In this document: one piece after another, positions 7,589-15,363 of the stretch
Position numbering within the stretch: the first letter of the stretch is position 1
Layout of the letters: each line of letters starts with the position of its first letter
Position numbers and translations under genes: made by a program
Assembly: GCF_007785815.1 (NCBI RefSeq)
Contig: NZ_VNIM01000033.1
Coordinates: forward strand, 1-39,681
Length of the DNA: 39,681 bases
Origin: Alterirhizorhabdus solaris
Lineage (GTDB): Bacteria > Pseudomonadota > Alphaproteobacteria > Sphingomonadales > Sphingomonadaceae
Direction of reading: 5' to 3'
Notes under the pieces: generated by a model
Databases searched by the model: none
What the model saw: only the letters and a program-made list of their open reading frames with translations
What the model was told of the DNA's origin: nothing

Positions 7589-8493
7589 CGGTGCAAGATA
7601 TCCCGCCACGCCGATCAGCCGGCCGGCGCCTGCGGCGCGTCCTGCTCTGGGTCTCGGTCGTGGTGCTGGTGGTCCTGATCGGGTTGGGCATGTGGCTCGC
7701 GCCGATGCTTTACCGCGTCTATCACGGCCTCGATGTCTATGAGACCGTGCCGCCGGCACTGCCGGCCGCCCTGCCCGAGCCGGCGATCCTCATCTTCTCG
7801 AAGACGAACGGTTTCCGGGAGGACCGTGCGATCCTCGCGGCGAACAAGATGTTCCGGGACATCGCGCGCGAGCGCGGATGGGGCGTGTTCGTCACGGAGA
7901 ACGCCGCCGTGTTCAACCCGGAACAGCTTTCGCGTTTTCGGGCCGTAGTCTGGAACAACGCGTCCGGCGACGTCCTGACCCTGCCGCAACGCAAGGCGTT
8001 CCGGGCCTATCTGGAGGCCGGCGGCGGCTATGTTGGGGTCCACGGTGCCGGTGGCGATCACACCTATCGCTGGCGCTGGTACGGAGACGATCTGATCGGC
8101 GCGCATTTCATCTCGCACACGATGTTCCCGCAGATCCAGCGCGCGACGATCCGCATCGCCGACCCTGCACACCCGGCGATGGCCGGTCTGCCTCCGGCCT
8201 GGCCACGGGCGGACGAATGGTATTCGTTCGATCGCTCGGTCCGCGCCCGGGGCTATCGCGTGCTCGCGACGCTGGACGAGAAAAGCTACCAGCCGACCGA
8301 CCTGTTCGGTAACGACATCCGCATGGGTGACGACCATCCGATCATCTGGACCCACTGCGTCGGGCGGGGCCGCGCCTATTACTCCGCGCTCGGGCATGCG
8401 GCCGACGCCTATGCCGAGCCGCTCGTCCGGCGCTCGCTGGCGAACGCCGTCGCGTGGGCGGCGAGCGAGGGCGCGTGCCGTAACGGGCTGTAG
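7585..8493 (+). CDS. Membrane-anchored ThuA-domain protein
   Basis: This is 302 residues from GTG 7585, chosen because the family and the membrane helix begin just after it; the longer frame from 7426 adds a low-complexity Arg/Pro stretch. A single transmembrane helix (VLLWVSVVVLVVLIGLGMWL, about residues 20-40) leads into a ThuA-like glutamine-amidotransferase-fold domain. Its marks are ILIFSKTNGFREDRAI, the strand-turn GGGYVGVHGAGGDHTY, and HPIIWTHCVGRGRAYYSALGH. Such domains occur in sugar-utilisation loci next to glycosidases and dehydrogenases; the exact reaction is usually unknown. The protein would face the periplasm. A broken GH3 glycosidase follows at once, so it is probably a survivor of a polysaccharide-use operon. 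Confidence 0.85.
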   Translation: MTVQDIPPRRSAGRRLRRVLLWVSVVVLVVLIGLGMWLAPMLYRVYHGLDVYETVPPALPAALPEPAILIFSKTNGFREDRAILAANKMFRDIARERGWGVFVTENAAVFNPEQLSRFRAVVWNNASGDVLTLPQRKAFRAYLEAGGGYVGVHGAGGDHTYRWRWYGDDLIGAHFISHTMFPQIQRATIRIADPAHPAMAGLPPAWPRADEWYSFDRSVRARGYRVLATLDEKSYQPTDLFGNDIRMGDDHPIIWTHCVGRGRAYYSALGHAADAYAEPLVRRSLANAVAWAASEGACRNGL

Positions 8494-8495
8494 TC

Positions 8496-8832
8496 GCCGC
8501 GACACAGGTTGCGGCCGAACGCTCGCTGGTGCTGCTCAAAGAACGACGGCAACGCCTTGCCGCTGGTGGCCGGCGCGCAGAAGCGAGTGGCGGTGATCGG
8601 CGCGATGGCGGATTCGCCGGGCGATACCACGGTGTCGCTGGCCTTTCCGCAGGATGCGGCCAAGGCGGTGACGATCTTCAAGGGAATAAGCGAGCGCCTG
8701 AACGGCGTCCAGTTTTCCCGGCTGGTGCAGTCGCCGCTGGCCGGGCTGCGCGGCCCGGCAAAGCTGTGGACTCCGGCGCAGACCGCCGACGAACTGAAGA
8801 AGGCGGTCGATCTGGCCCGCCGTTCCGAGCCC
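8496..8832 (+). pseudogene. GH3 beta-glucosidase, internal fragment with frameshift
   Basis: About 110 residues match the middle of GH3 glycosidases: VAAERSLVLLK, then NDGNALPLVAGAQKRVAVIG, then AMADSPGDTTVSLAFPQDA and the segment ending VDLARRSEP. One extra A in the AAA at 8538-8540 breaks the frame: removing it restores LLKNDGNALPL. The catalytic (beta/alpha)8 domain upstream and the rest downstream are absent, so over 80 percent of a normal 700-750 residue enzyme is lost. It begins within 3 bp of the ThuA-domain stop, so a deletion joined the two genes. Confidence 0.8.
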
Positions 8833-9517
8833 GGCGATCCTGCCGGGAGAAGTCGAGGACGATCAACGCAGCGTTGCAGTCTCGGGTGACGGAAAACCGG
8901 CCCCGGCCCGTGTCGGGGCGCTATGGTCTTAGGCTGCTTCGGATCTGGAGATTACCACCCACGACTTTGCGCATTTCCGAACAGGCGTTCGGCTCGGACG
9001 ATGAGAATCTCGGCCACCATATTCGGGGCGATTTGGGCAAGGACACCGGCGGCGACGTACCAGCTGACGATCCGCTGCTCTTGTAACACATCGCCAACGA
9101 TGACGCGGGCCGCGCGATAGGCGGTGAGCAGTTCGTCGATGTCGCGTATCGCGGCCCTCCACCACTTATCGAACGCCGCCGCCATGATCGTCGGCGCGCC
9201 ATCACTGTCGAGCAGACCCGCGTGCGTGACGATGAGCTGCGGACCCGTCTGATCGGCCGGATGGTCTCGCTTGCCTCCGGCGCCCCCGTCGCCGCCCGCG
9301 GCTTCCACATTGATGCGACCACGCTCGTCGGTGGCCCGTTCAGTCGCGTGCAGCTGAGCGCCGGCGCCGCGGCTCTGACGCTGCTCCCGGCCGATGTTGC
9401 CGCACTCGATACCGGCACTCATCCTCTCTGATGCAGACACCCGCGTTCGCCAGATCGATTGCCGCCACGCGCCGGGGCGCCTATCGTCAGGCCGTGCGTA
9501 GCCACGAAACGGGTGAG
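8833..9517. other. Poorly explained region upstream of the sigma factor
   Basis: No family is recognised here. Two opposing frames compete. A minus-strand frame, 9440 to 8952, ends in a well-formed helical stretch (IDELLTAYRAARVIVGDVLQ, then WYVAAGVLAQIAPNMVAEIL) with GC-rich third positions. A plus-strand frame at 9222-9431 touches the first ATG of the sigma-factor frame. A third short frame after the GH3 fragment (ILPGEVEDDQRSVAVSGDGK) resembles a protein tail. At most one of these is real; the minus-strand one has the more natural composition. Confidence 0.35.
8952..9440 (-). CDS. Possible hypothetical protein, alpha-helical C-terminus
   Basis: This 162-residue frame on the minus strand lies opposite the gap before the sigma factor. 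The first half is low-complexity (Gly/Arg/Ala) and not convincing. The second half (about residues 85-160) is helical and hydrophobic-patterned, including FDKWWRAAIRDIDELLTAYR and RIVSWYVAAGVLAQIAPNMV. I recognise no family. The true start may be internal, near the ATG at IMAAAFDKWW, since AGAGAGG-like ribosome binding sites are lacking at the first ATG. Treat as tentative. Confidence 0.28.
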   Translation of the reverse strand: MSASERMSAGIECGNIGREQRQSRGAGAQLHATERATDERGRINVEAAGGDGGAGGKRDHPADQTGPQLIVTHAGLLDSDGAPTIMAAAFDKWWRAAIRDIDELLTAYRAARVIVGDVLQEQRIVSWYVAAGVLAQIAPNMVAEILIVRAERLFGNAQSRGW

Positions 9518-10102
9518 ATGAGCGACGGCGGCCTCGAGGCGGTATTACTGGGCAATCGCGCGGCGCTGCTCCGGTTCATCCGCGCGCGCGGCGGACCGGC
9601 GGATGCGGAGGATCTCCTGCAGGAGCTCTGGCTCAAGCTGTCGGCGACGCCACCGGCCGGGCCGATCGCCGATCCGCTCGCCTATATCTACAAGATCGCC
9701 GACAATATGATGCATGATCGCCGCCGCGCGACCCTTCGCCGCGAACGGCGGGAGACGCAGTGGACCGAAGCTGAAACGGGCGTAACCCCCGAGGCTTCGT
9801 CAGCGCCATCGGCCGAACGCATCCTGTCGGCGCGCGACGAGCTTGCGCGTGTGGCGCAGGCCCTGGCCGAACTCGGCGAACGGACGGACCATATCTTTCG
9901 CCGCTTCCGCATCGACGGCGCCAGCCAGAAGGTGATCGCGGCCGAGCAGGGCATCAGCCTGAGCGCGGTCGAAAAACATCTCCAGCGTGCCTACCGCGCG
10001 ATCGTCAGGTTGCACTCCGGCAACGGCGACACGGATGGTGATGCGGGGTTGCCCGATCGGCGGCGTCTTGGCAGCGAGGAACCCAAAGATGTCGCTCGCT
10101 GA
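9518..10102 (+). CDS. ECF sigma factor, FecI-like
   Basis: This is 194 residues from ATG 9518 (MSDGGLEAVLLGN). An upstream in-frame ATG at 9431 adds 29 residues without family support. Region 2 is ALLRFIRARGGPADAEDLLQ with ELWLKL, and IYKIADNMMHDRRR follows. Region 4 is GASQKVIAAEQGISLSAVEK with HLQRAYRAIVRL, a normal helix-turn-helix. It directs RNA polymerase to the receptor and transport genes of a cell-surface signalling system. The FecR gene overlaps it by 14 bp and a TonB receptor with the STN signalling domain follows, so this is a complete FecI-FecR-FecA-like triad. The tail after LHSGNGDTDG is variable. Confidence 0.92.
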   Translation: MSDGGLEAVLLGNRAALLRFIRARGGPADAEDLLQELWLKLSATPPAGPIADPLAYIYKIADNMMHDRRRATLRRERRETQWTEAETGVTPEASSAPSAERILSARDELARVAQALAELGERTDHIFRRFRIDGASQKVIAAEQGISLSAVEKHLQRAYRAIVRLHSGNGDTDGDAGLPDRRRLGSEEPKDVAR

Positions 10103-11051
10103 TCCCGTCCTGCTCGACGCGGCTGCCCTATGGGTGGCACGAACGCGTGATGCCTCGTTTCGTGACTGGGACGCGTTCACCGCATGGTTGGAGGTCGATC
10201 CACGCCATAACGATGCGTATGAGGCGGCGCTTGATGCGCACGATATGGTCGACGCCCTTGCCGCGCCGCGCGAGGCGGCCGTGCCCGAGACAGACGCTGC
10301 GTATCCCGTGACGGCAGCCCGCCGCCGCTGGCATCCGGGCTGGCTCACCGCTGCGGCGGCCGTGCTGGTGGCCGCTGTCGCCGTGCCATCGTACCTGCCG
10401 CGCCACGACAGGTACGAGATCGCCACCACCGCTGGCGAGCAGCGCTCGGTGCGGCTCGCTGACGGCACGCAGATCGCGCTCAACGGCGATACGCGCCTCC
10501 TGCTCGATCGCGCGAACCCGCGCTCGGCCGTACTCGGTCATGGCGAGGCGAGCTTCAGCGTGGTCCACGATACGGCGAACCCGTTCGTCGTCACGGCCGG
10601 TGGCACCCGGATCGAGGATGTCGGCACGACCTTCAACGTCCTGCGCGGCGCAGACGCCACCGACGTGGCCGTGGCGGAAGGATCGGTGCTCTATGATCCG
10701 GATGGCGCGAAAGTGAAGCTGGCCGCCGGTGGGACGCTGCACGATCCGGACGGCACCGGCGTGGTCGAGGTCGCGCAGGTCGATCCCGCCACGATCGGGG
10801 CTTGGCGCAAGGGCCGCCTGGTCTACCGCAACACGCCGCTCAGCACAGTCGCCGCCGATCTCGCGCGCGCTACAGGACAACGCGTGACGGTGGGGCCGGA
10901 TGTGGGCGCGCATGCGTTCAGCGGGACCATCATGTTCGGCGGGGTGGCGCCGTCGCGCCTGTTCCGCACCGTCGGCGCGCTGACCGGCACATACGTCACG
11001 CGCAACGGCGATGGCTGGCGACTGTCGTCGGGGGCCGGTGCCACGCGCTGA
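10089..11051 (+). CDS. FecR-family transmembrane anti-sigma regulator
   Basis: This is 320 residues from ATG 10089, preceded by AGGAA. The N-terminal cytoplasmic part is DUF4880-like (AALWVARTRDASFRDWDAFT, then WLEVDPRHNDAYE). One transmembrane helix follows (WLTAAAAVLVAAVAVPSYL, about residues 83-101), then the periplasmic FecR domain (TTAGEQRSVRLADGTQIALN, GTTFNVLRG, VAEGSVLYD). The C-terminal segment (LSTVAADLARATGQRVTVGP) resembles an STN-type fold that meets the receptor signalling domain. It holds the sigma factor until the loaded receptor signals. It overlaps both neighbours (14 bp upstream, 14 bp downstream), so stoichiometry is set by coupling. Confidence 0.92.
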   Translation: MSLADPVLLDAAALWVARTRDASFRDWDAFTAWLEVDPRHNDAYEAALDAHDMVDALAAPREAAVPETDAAYPVTAARRRWHPGWLTAAAAVLVAAVAVPSYLPRHDRYEIATTAGEQRSVRLADGTQIALNGDTRLLLDRANPRSAVLGHGEASFSVVHDTANPFVVTAGGTRIEDVGTTFNVLRGADATDVAVAEGSVLYDPDGAKVKLAAGGTLHDPDGTGVVEVAQVDPATIGAWRKGRLVYRNTPLSTVAADLARATGQRVTVGPDVGAHAFSGTIMFGGVAPSRLFRTVGALTGTYVTRNGDGWRLSSGAGATR

Positions 11052-13395
11052 TCGGGCGGCTTGTGCCGTCGCGATCGCCTGTGCCGTTGCGTCGCCCGCG
11101 GAAGCTGCGGCTCGACGGATCGCGATATCCATCCCGGCCGGGGCGCTCGGTAATGCGATCGCCACGCTCGGCGGGCAGACGGGCGTCTCGATCGGCACGG
11201 TAGATCCTGTGCTGAGCAACCTGCCCGTCAGGCGCTTGCGCGGTACGATGTCCGTCGATCAGGCACTGGCCCGGCTGCTGCGCGGCCTGCCAGCGCGCGC
11301 GGAGCGGATCGACGCCACGAGCTGGCGGATCGTCCGCGCCGCGCGCCCCGCCAAACCCGTCACTCCACGCTTGCACGCGCCCGACATGCGCAGCGCCGGA
11401 TCATCGCCGACGGTGGACATCATCGTAACCGCCAGCAAGCGCGATACGGTCCTGAGCGATTATCCCGGAACGGCCTATCTGCTGGATGGCCAGGAACTGG
11501 CGCGCCGAGGTGCCAGCGGCACCGATGCCATCATCGCGCGCCTGCCGACCGTGGAGTCGACCGCGCTCGGGCCGGGCCGTAACAAGCTGTTCATCCGCGG
11601 CGTCGCGGATTCCAGCTTCAATGGGCCCAGCCAGGCGACGATCGGCGAATATCTCGGCGACGTGCGGCTGAACTATAGTGCGCCGGACCCGAACCTGACG
11701 CTGGTCGACATCGGCTCGGTCGAGGTGCTCGAAGGCCCCCAAGGCACATTGTACGGCGCCGCGACGCTGGGCGGCGTGTTGCGGATCGTTCCAAACGCGC
11801 CGCAGCTCGCCAGCTTCGCGGTCGCCGTCACGGGCGGCGTCGCAGCCACCGCGCATGGCGCGAACGGCGGCGATCTCTCTGCCGTCGTCAACGTGCCGAT
11901 CGTCCCCGATGTCGTCGGTCTGCGTGTCGTTGCCTACCGCGCGATCGACGGCGGCTATATCGACGATCCCGGGCGTGGGCTTACCAACATCAACCGCACC
12001 GCCACGCGCGGTGGCCGCGCCACCATGCGCGTCCGGCCGGGCGGCGGCTGGACGGTCGATGTGGGCGGCGCCTATCAGGCAAGCAACAGCGACGATGGCC
12101 AATATGCCACGCGCGATGTCGGCCCGCTCGCCCGCCGCAGCCGCATCGCCCAGCCATTCGACAACGACTATGCCCTTGCCAGCGTCGCGGCTACGACCGA
12201 TTTTGGCGCGACGACGTTCCGCGCCTCGGCGGGAATGGTCGCACAGAATCTCGATTCGCGCTTCGATTTCACGCCCGCAAACGGCCCCCTCACGCTGTTC
12301 GAGGAAGCCAACCGCATCCGCCTGCTGTCCGGCGAGGTCAGCCTCGCGCGGCGCGGCACGGATGGCGTGGGCTGGATCGTCGGGGTGAGCGCCCTTCACA
12401 ACGAGGAGCGGCTGACCCGGAACCTCGGCGCGGCGGCAGCGCCAGCGCGTATCCTGGGCGTCCGCAACGAAACCACCAATGCCTCCGGATTCGTCGAGGC
12501 TGGTGTCCGCCTCGCCGGGCGGCTCGTCGCGACAGGCGGCGTCCGGCTCGATTTCGCCCATCTGGTGGGTGCGGGCCTCAGCGACATCGCGGTCGCCATT
12601 AAGGAGAACCGGCGCAACGAGCTGAGCCTTCTCCCCTCCATCGCGCTCACCTGGCGCCTGACGGACCGCACGACCCTCTTCGCACGTTATCAGGAGGGGT
12701 TCCGCCCCGGCGGACTGTCGGTGTCCGGCACCAACGGCACGACGGTCGAGCGCTTCGCCGGCGACAGCCTGAAGATGATCGAGGCAGGCGCACGCTTCCC
12801 CGATCTGCTGGGCAGCGGCATCGCCGGGACGACGACACTCTCCTATGCACACTGGGAGAATATCCAGGCCGATCTGGTCGATGCCGGCGGCCTGCCCTTC
12901 ACAGCGAACGTCGGCACCGGCCGCATCATCGGGCTTGAGGCGTCCCTGTCCCGCCGCCTGATCGCCGGCGTGCGGGGGGAGGCCGCCGTGTTCGTCAACA
13001 AGAGCCGGCTGACCCGCCCCGCCGCCTTCCTCATGGCGGGGGACGACCCCGCCTTGCCCAACGTCGCCAAGGCGGGCGGGCGCGCCTCGCTGATGCTCGA
13101 TCGGCCGCTGTCCGGCCGGCTGACGCTGCCCGGCGATGCGACGCTCCGCTACGTCGGGCATTCACGCCTCGGTGTTGGGCCGTTGCTCGGCATCGTGCAG
13201 GGCCATTATGTCGACACGAGCGCAGTGGCGCGTATCGGCACCGCGCGGTTCGGCGTGACCGCCACGCTTTCCAACCTGCTTGACGCACGTGGCGATCGCT
13301 TTGCGCTCGGCAACCCGTTCGACGTGGCGAGCGGCCGCCAGACGGTGCCGCTGCGCCCGCGCACGATCCGGATCGGCTTCGATGCCCGCTTCTGA
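11038..13395 (+). CDS. TonB-dependent outer-membrane receptor with STN signalling domain
   Basis: This is 785 residues from GTG 11038, which gives a compact signal peptide ending ASPAEAAA; an ATG at 11011 is possible. The STN domain (about residues 26-95: IAISIPAGALGNAIATLGGQ, then LRGTMSVDQALARLLRGL) links the receptor to FecR. A TonB box-like DIIVTASKRD precedes the plug (RGVADSSFNGPSQATIGEYL, then VEVLEGPQGTLYGAATLGGV). The barrel ends in the usual aromatic residue (IRIGFDARF). The ligand is unknown: plug and barrel look like the Sphingomonas pesticin-receptor-like class, so iron chelates or glycans are both possible. It overlaps the next gene, a glycosyltransferase, by 14 bp, which is unusual for a receptor. 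Confidence 0.92.
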   Translation: MPRADRAACAVAIACAVASPAEAAARRIAISIPAGALGNAIATLGGQTGVSIGTVDPVLSNLPVRRLRGTMSVDQALARLLRGLPARAERIDATSWRIVRAARPAKPVTPRLHAPDMRSAGSSPTVDIIVTASKRDTVLSDYPGTAYLLDGQELARRGASGTDAIIARLPTVESTALGPGRNKLFIRGVADSSFNGPSQATIGEYLGDVRLNYSAPDPNLTLVDIGSVEVLEGPQGTLYGAATLGGVLRIVPNAPQLASFAVAVTGGVAATAHGANGGDLSAVVNVPIVPDVVGLRVVAYRAIDGGYIDDPGRGLTNINRTATRGGRATMRVRPGGGWTVDVGGAYQASNSDDGQYATRDVGPLARRSRIAQPFDNDYALASVAATTDFGATTFRASAGMVAQNLDSRFDFTPANGPLTLFEEANRIRLLSGEVSLARRGTDGVGWIVGVSALHNEERLTRNLGAAAAPARILGVRNETTNASGFVEAGVRLAGRLVATGGVRLDFAHLVGAGLSDIAVAIKENRRNELSLLPSIALTWRLTDRTTLFARYQEGFRPGGLSVSGTNGTTVERFAGDSLKMIEAGARFPDLLGSGIAGTTTLSYAHWENIQADLVDAGGLPFTANVGTGRIIGLEASLSRRLIAGVRGEAAVFVNKSRLTRPAAFLMAGDDPALPNVAKAGGRASLMLDRPLSGRLTLPGDATLRYVGHSRLGVGPLLGIVQGHYVDTSAVARIGTARFGVTATLSNLLDARGDRFALGNPFDVASGRQTVPLRPRTIRIGFDARF

Positions 13396-14473
13396 GGCAC
13401 GCCGGATCGGGCTGGCCCTGCACGATTTTCCGGCGGGCGGCACCGAGCGGATCGCGATCCGGCTGGCGAATGCATGGGCCGGCGCGGGCCGCATCGTCAC
13501 GATCTACTGCGGATCCGCCCTCGGCCCCGCGCGCGCCGAACTCGCGCAGGGTATCGCAATCGTGGCCGCCGATCCGCCGATCCCGCGTGGCGCGCTGTCG
13601 CGATTGCGGCTGGGGCGGTGGCTGCGTGGCCGGCTAGCCACCGATCCGCCCGATGTGCTGGTCGTGCCGGGCAATTTCCATCTGCCCGTGATCATGGCGG
13701 CGGGGCGGCTGCCATGCCCGGTGGCGGCAAAGCTCAGCAATCCGTTGCTGCGCGCAGACCATCGTTTCGACAAGCGGATCGCGGGGATCGGGCGGCGCAT
13801 CGCCACGCATCGGATCGATCGGCTGATCGCCATGTCCCCCGCGCTGGCGGCGGAGGCGGAGGCGCTGCTCGGCCGCGCCTGCGTCCCCCTTGCAGAGCCG
13901 ATCCTGTCGGCCGATCCCCGCACGCCGGTCCGTCCCGATGGGCCGCCGCTCGTGCTGTGCGCCGGTCGGATGGTCGCGCAGAAGCGCTTCTCACTGGCGT
14001 TGCGGGCCTTCGCGGCGCTGGAGGACGCATCGGCACGGCTGGTGATGCTCGGCGACGGACCCGAGCGCGCCGCGCTGGAGGGGGAAGCCACCGCTCTGGG
14101 CATCGCCGAACGCGTGGAATTTATCGGCCATGTACCCGACATCACGCCGTGGCTCGCCCGCGCGCACGCCTTCCTGCTGACCTCGCGCTACGAAGGCTAT
14201 CCGGCGGTCCTCGTGGAGGCCATCGCCGCCGGCGTGCCGGTGGTCACCACGCCCTGCTCGGTGGCGCTCCCCGGGATCGTGGCGGAGCCCGCGTGCGGCC
14301 GCATCGCGGACGAGGATCCCGCCGCGCTGGCCGCTGCGCTGTCCGGCATTCTCGCCGACGGCGCCGTCGATGAGCCGGCCCGGCTGGCCCTCCTTGCGCG
14401 GCATGAGGCGGGTGCGGCGGCGGCGGCGTGGCTGGCGATGCTGGACAATCTCGTGGCGGAGCGCGCCGTCTGA
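13382..14473 (+). CDS. Glycosyltransferase family 4
   Basis: This is 363 residues from ATG 13382, which overlaps the receptor stop. It has a two-Rossmann GT-B layout. The N-terminal half begins IGLALHDFPAGGTERIAIRL, and a GG(T/A)E-like acceptor loop is visible. The C-terminal half carries LVLCAGRMVAQKRFSLALRA, the strand VEFIGHVPDI, and the EX7E nucleotide-sugar signature in RYEGYPAVLVEAIAAGVPVV. It transfers a sugar from a nucleotide donor with retention, at the cytoplasmic side of the inner membrane. Its ATG overlap with the receptor and the TGATG overlap with the next gene tie glycan synthesis to the signalling operon. Confidence 0.9.
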   Translation: MPASEARRIGLALHDFPAGGTERIAIRLANAWAGAGRIVTIYCGSALGPARAELAQGIAIVAADPPIPRGALSRLRLGRWLRGRLATDPPDVLVVPGNFHLPVIMAAGRLPCPVAAKLSNPLLRADHRFDKRIAGIGRRIATHRIDRLIAMSPALAAEAEALLGRACVPLAEPILSADPRTPVRPDGPPLVLCAGRMVAQKRFSLALRAFAALEDASARLVMLGDGPERAALEGEATALGIAERVEFIGHVPDITPWLARAHAFLLTSRYEGYPAVLVEAIAAGVPVVTTPCSVALPGIVAEPACGRIADEDPAALAAALSGILADGAVDEPARLALLARHEAGAAAAAWLAMLDNLVAERAV

Positions 14474-15363
14474 TGCCCAGGCGCTGCGACATCTGGCGGA
14501 TCGGCATCGTTCCCGCATCGATCGAAACGATCGTGGCACGCGGCGGCATCGACGGGCTCGACACGCTCTGGATGCCCGAGGAACCCGACTTCAGCTTTCT
14601 TGCCGATCCGTTCGGGCTGTGGCGCGACGGCGTGCTGCACATCTTCGCGGAGCACTATGATTATCGCGATCGCCACGGCCGCATCGTTTGCCTGCGCTTC
14701 GATGCCGCGCTCCACCCGATCGACCGGCAGGAGGTTCTGAGCGAAGCGTGGCACCTGTCTTACCCTTGCGTTTTCGAGGCGGACGGCGAGATCTGGATGC
14801 TGCCCGAAGCGCACCGTTCGGGCACGCTGACGCTCTACCGCGCCGGGGACTTCCCGCATCGCTGGGCGCCGGCAAGCCACATCGTGCTCGATGGCGGCGC
14901 CGTCGATGCGACGCCGTTCCGGCACGAGGGACGCTGGTGGCTGGCTTATGCCTCCGCCAGGGACCGGCGGAGCCGTCAGGCGGACCTGCGCCTCGCCTTC
15001 GCCGACCGGCTGGAGGGGCCGTGGACGGCGCACCCCGGCAATCCGATCCGCAGCGATCTTGCGGGCGGGCGACCGGGCGGCACGCCCTTCGTCTTGGACG
15101 ACAAACTGAACCTGCCGGTGCAGGACGGCACCGGCACCTATGGCGCGGCGATCCGCATCCTGACATTCGACCGGCTAGACCCGGCCGTCGCGAGAACGAG
15201 CATCGGTGCACCGATCAGCGCGCCGGCGGACGCGGGCCGCTACAGGGAGGGGCTGCACACACTTTCGGCGTGCGGCGCGGTCACGCTGGTCGACGTCAAG
15301 CGGGTCGATCGAACGGGACGCGGCTGGCTGATCGACCTGCGCCGCCGGCTTCGCGCCGGCTGA
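14473..15363 (+). CDS. GINT1-N-like beta-propeller protein (glucosaminyl inositolphosphoceramide-transferase N-terminal type)
   Basis: This is 296 residues from ATG 14473 (TGATG with the upstream stop). The blades carry repeated patterns seen in the five-bladed, GH43-like domain found at the N-terminus of plant GINT1 and in bacterial sugar-modifying proteins: FSFLADPFGLWRDGVLHIFA, then YPCVFEADGEIWMLPEA, then VDATPFRHEGRWWLAYAS, with GGRPGGTPFVLDDKLNLPVQ near the end. In bacteria the domain usually stands beside glycosyltransferases or formyltransferases of surface-glycan loci. A role in decorating a glycolipid or polysaccharide is likely; catalysis by this protein alone is not shown. Its 3' end overlaps the convergent glycosyltransferase by 68 bp. 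Confidence 0.75.
   Translation: MPRRCDIWRIGIVPASIETIVARGGIDGLDTLWMPEEPDFSFLADPFGLWRDGVLHIFAEHYDYRDRHGRIVCLRFDAALHPIDRQEVLSEAWHLSYPCVFEADGEIWMLPEAHRSGTLTLYRAGDFPHRWAPASHIVLDGGAVDATPFRHEGRWWLAYASARDRRSRQADLRLAFADRLEGPWTAHPGNPIRSDLAGGRPGGTPFVLDDKLNLPVQDGTGTYGAAIRILTFDRLDPAVARTSIGAPISAPADAGRYREGLHTLSACGAVTLVDVKRVDRTGRGWLIDLRRRLRAG

Noticed and set aside
9222-9431. Plus-strand frame that touches the first ATG of the sigma-factor frame
   Set aside because: No family, no start with a ribosome binding site, and the opposite strand has better coding composition.
11401-13161. Long minus-strand open frame (586 codons)
   Set aside because: It lies fully opposite the TonB receptor and has Asp/Arg/Gly-rich shadow composition with no family.
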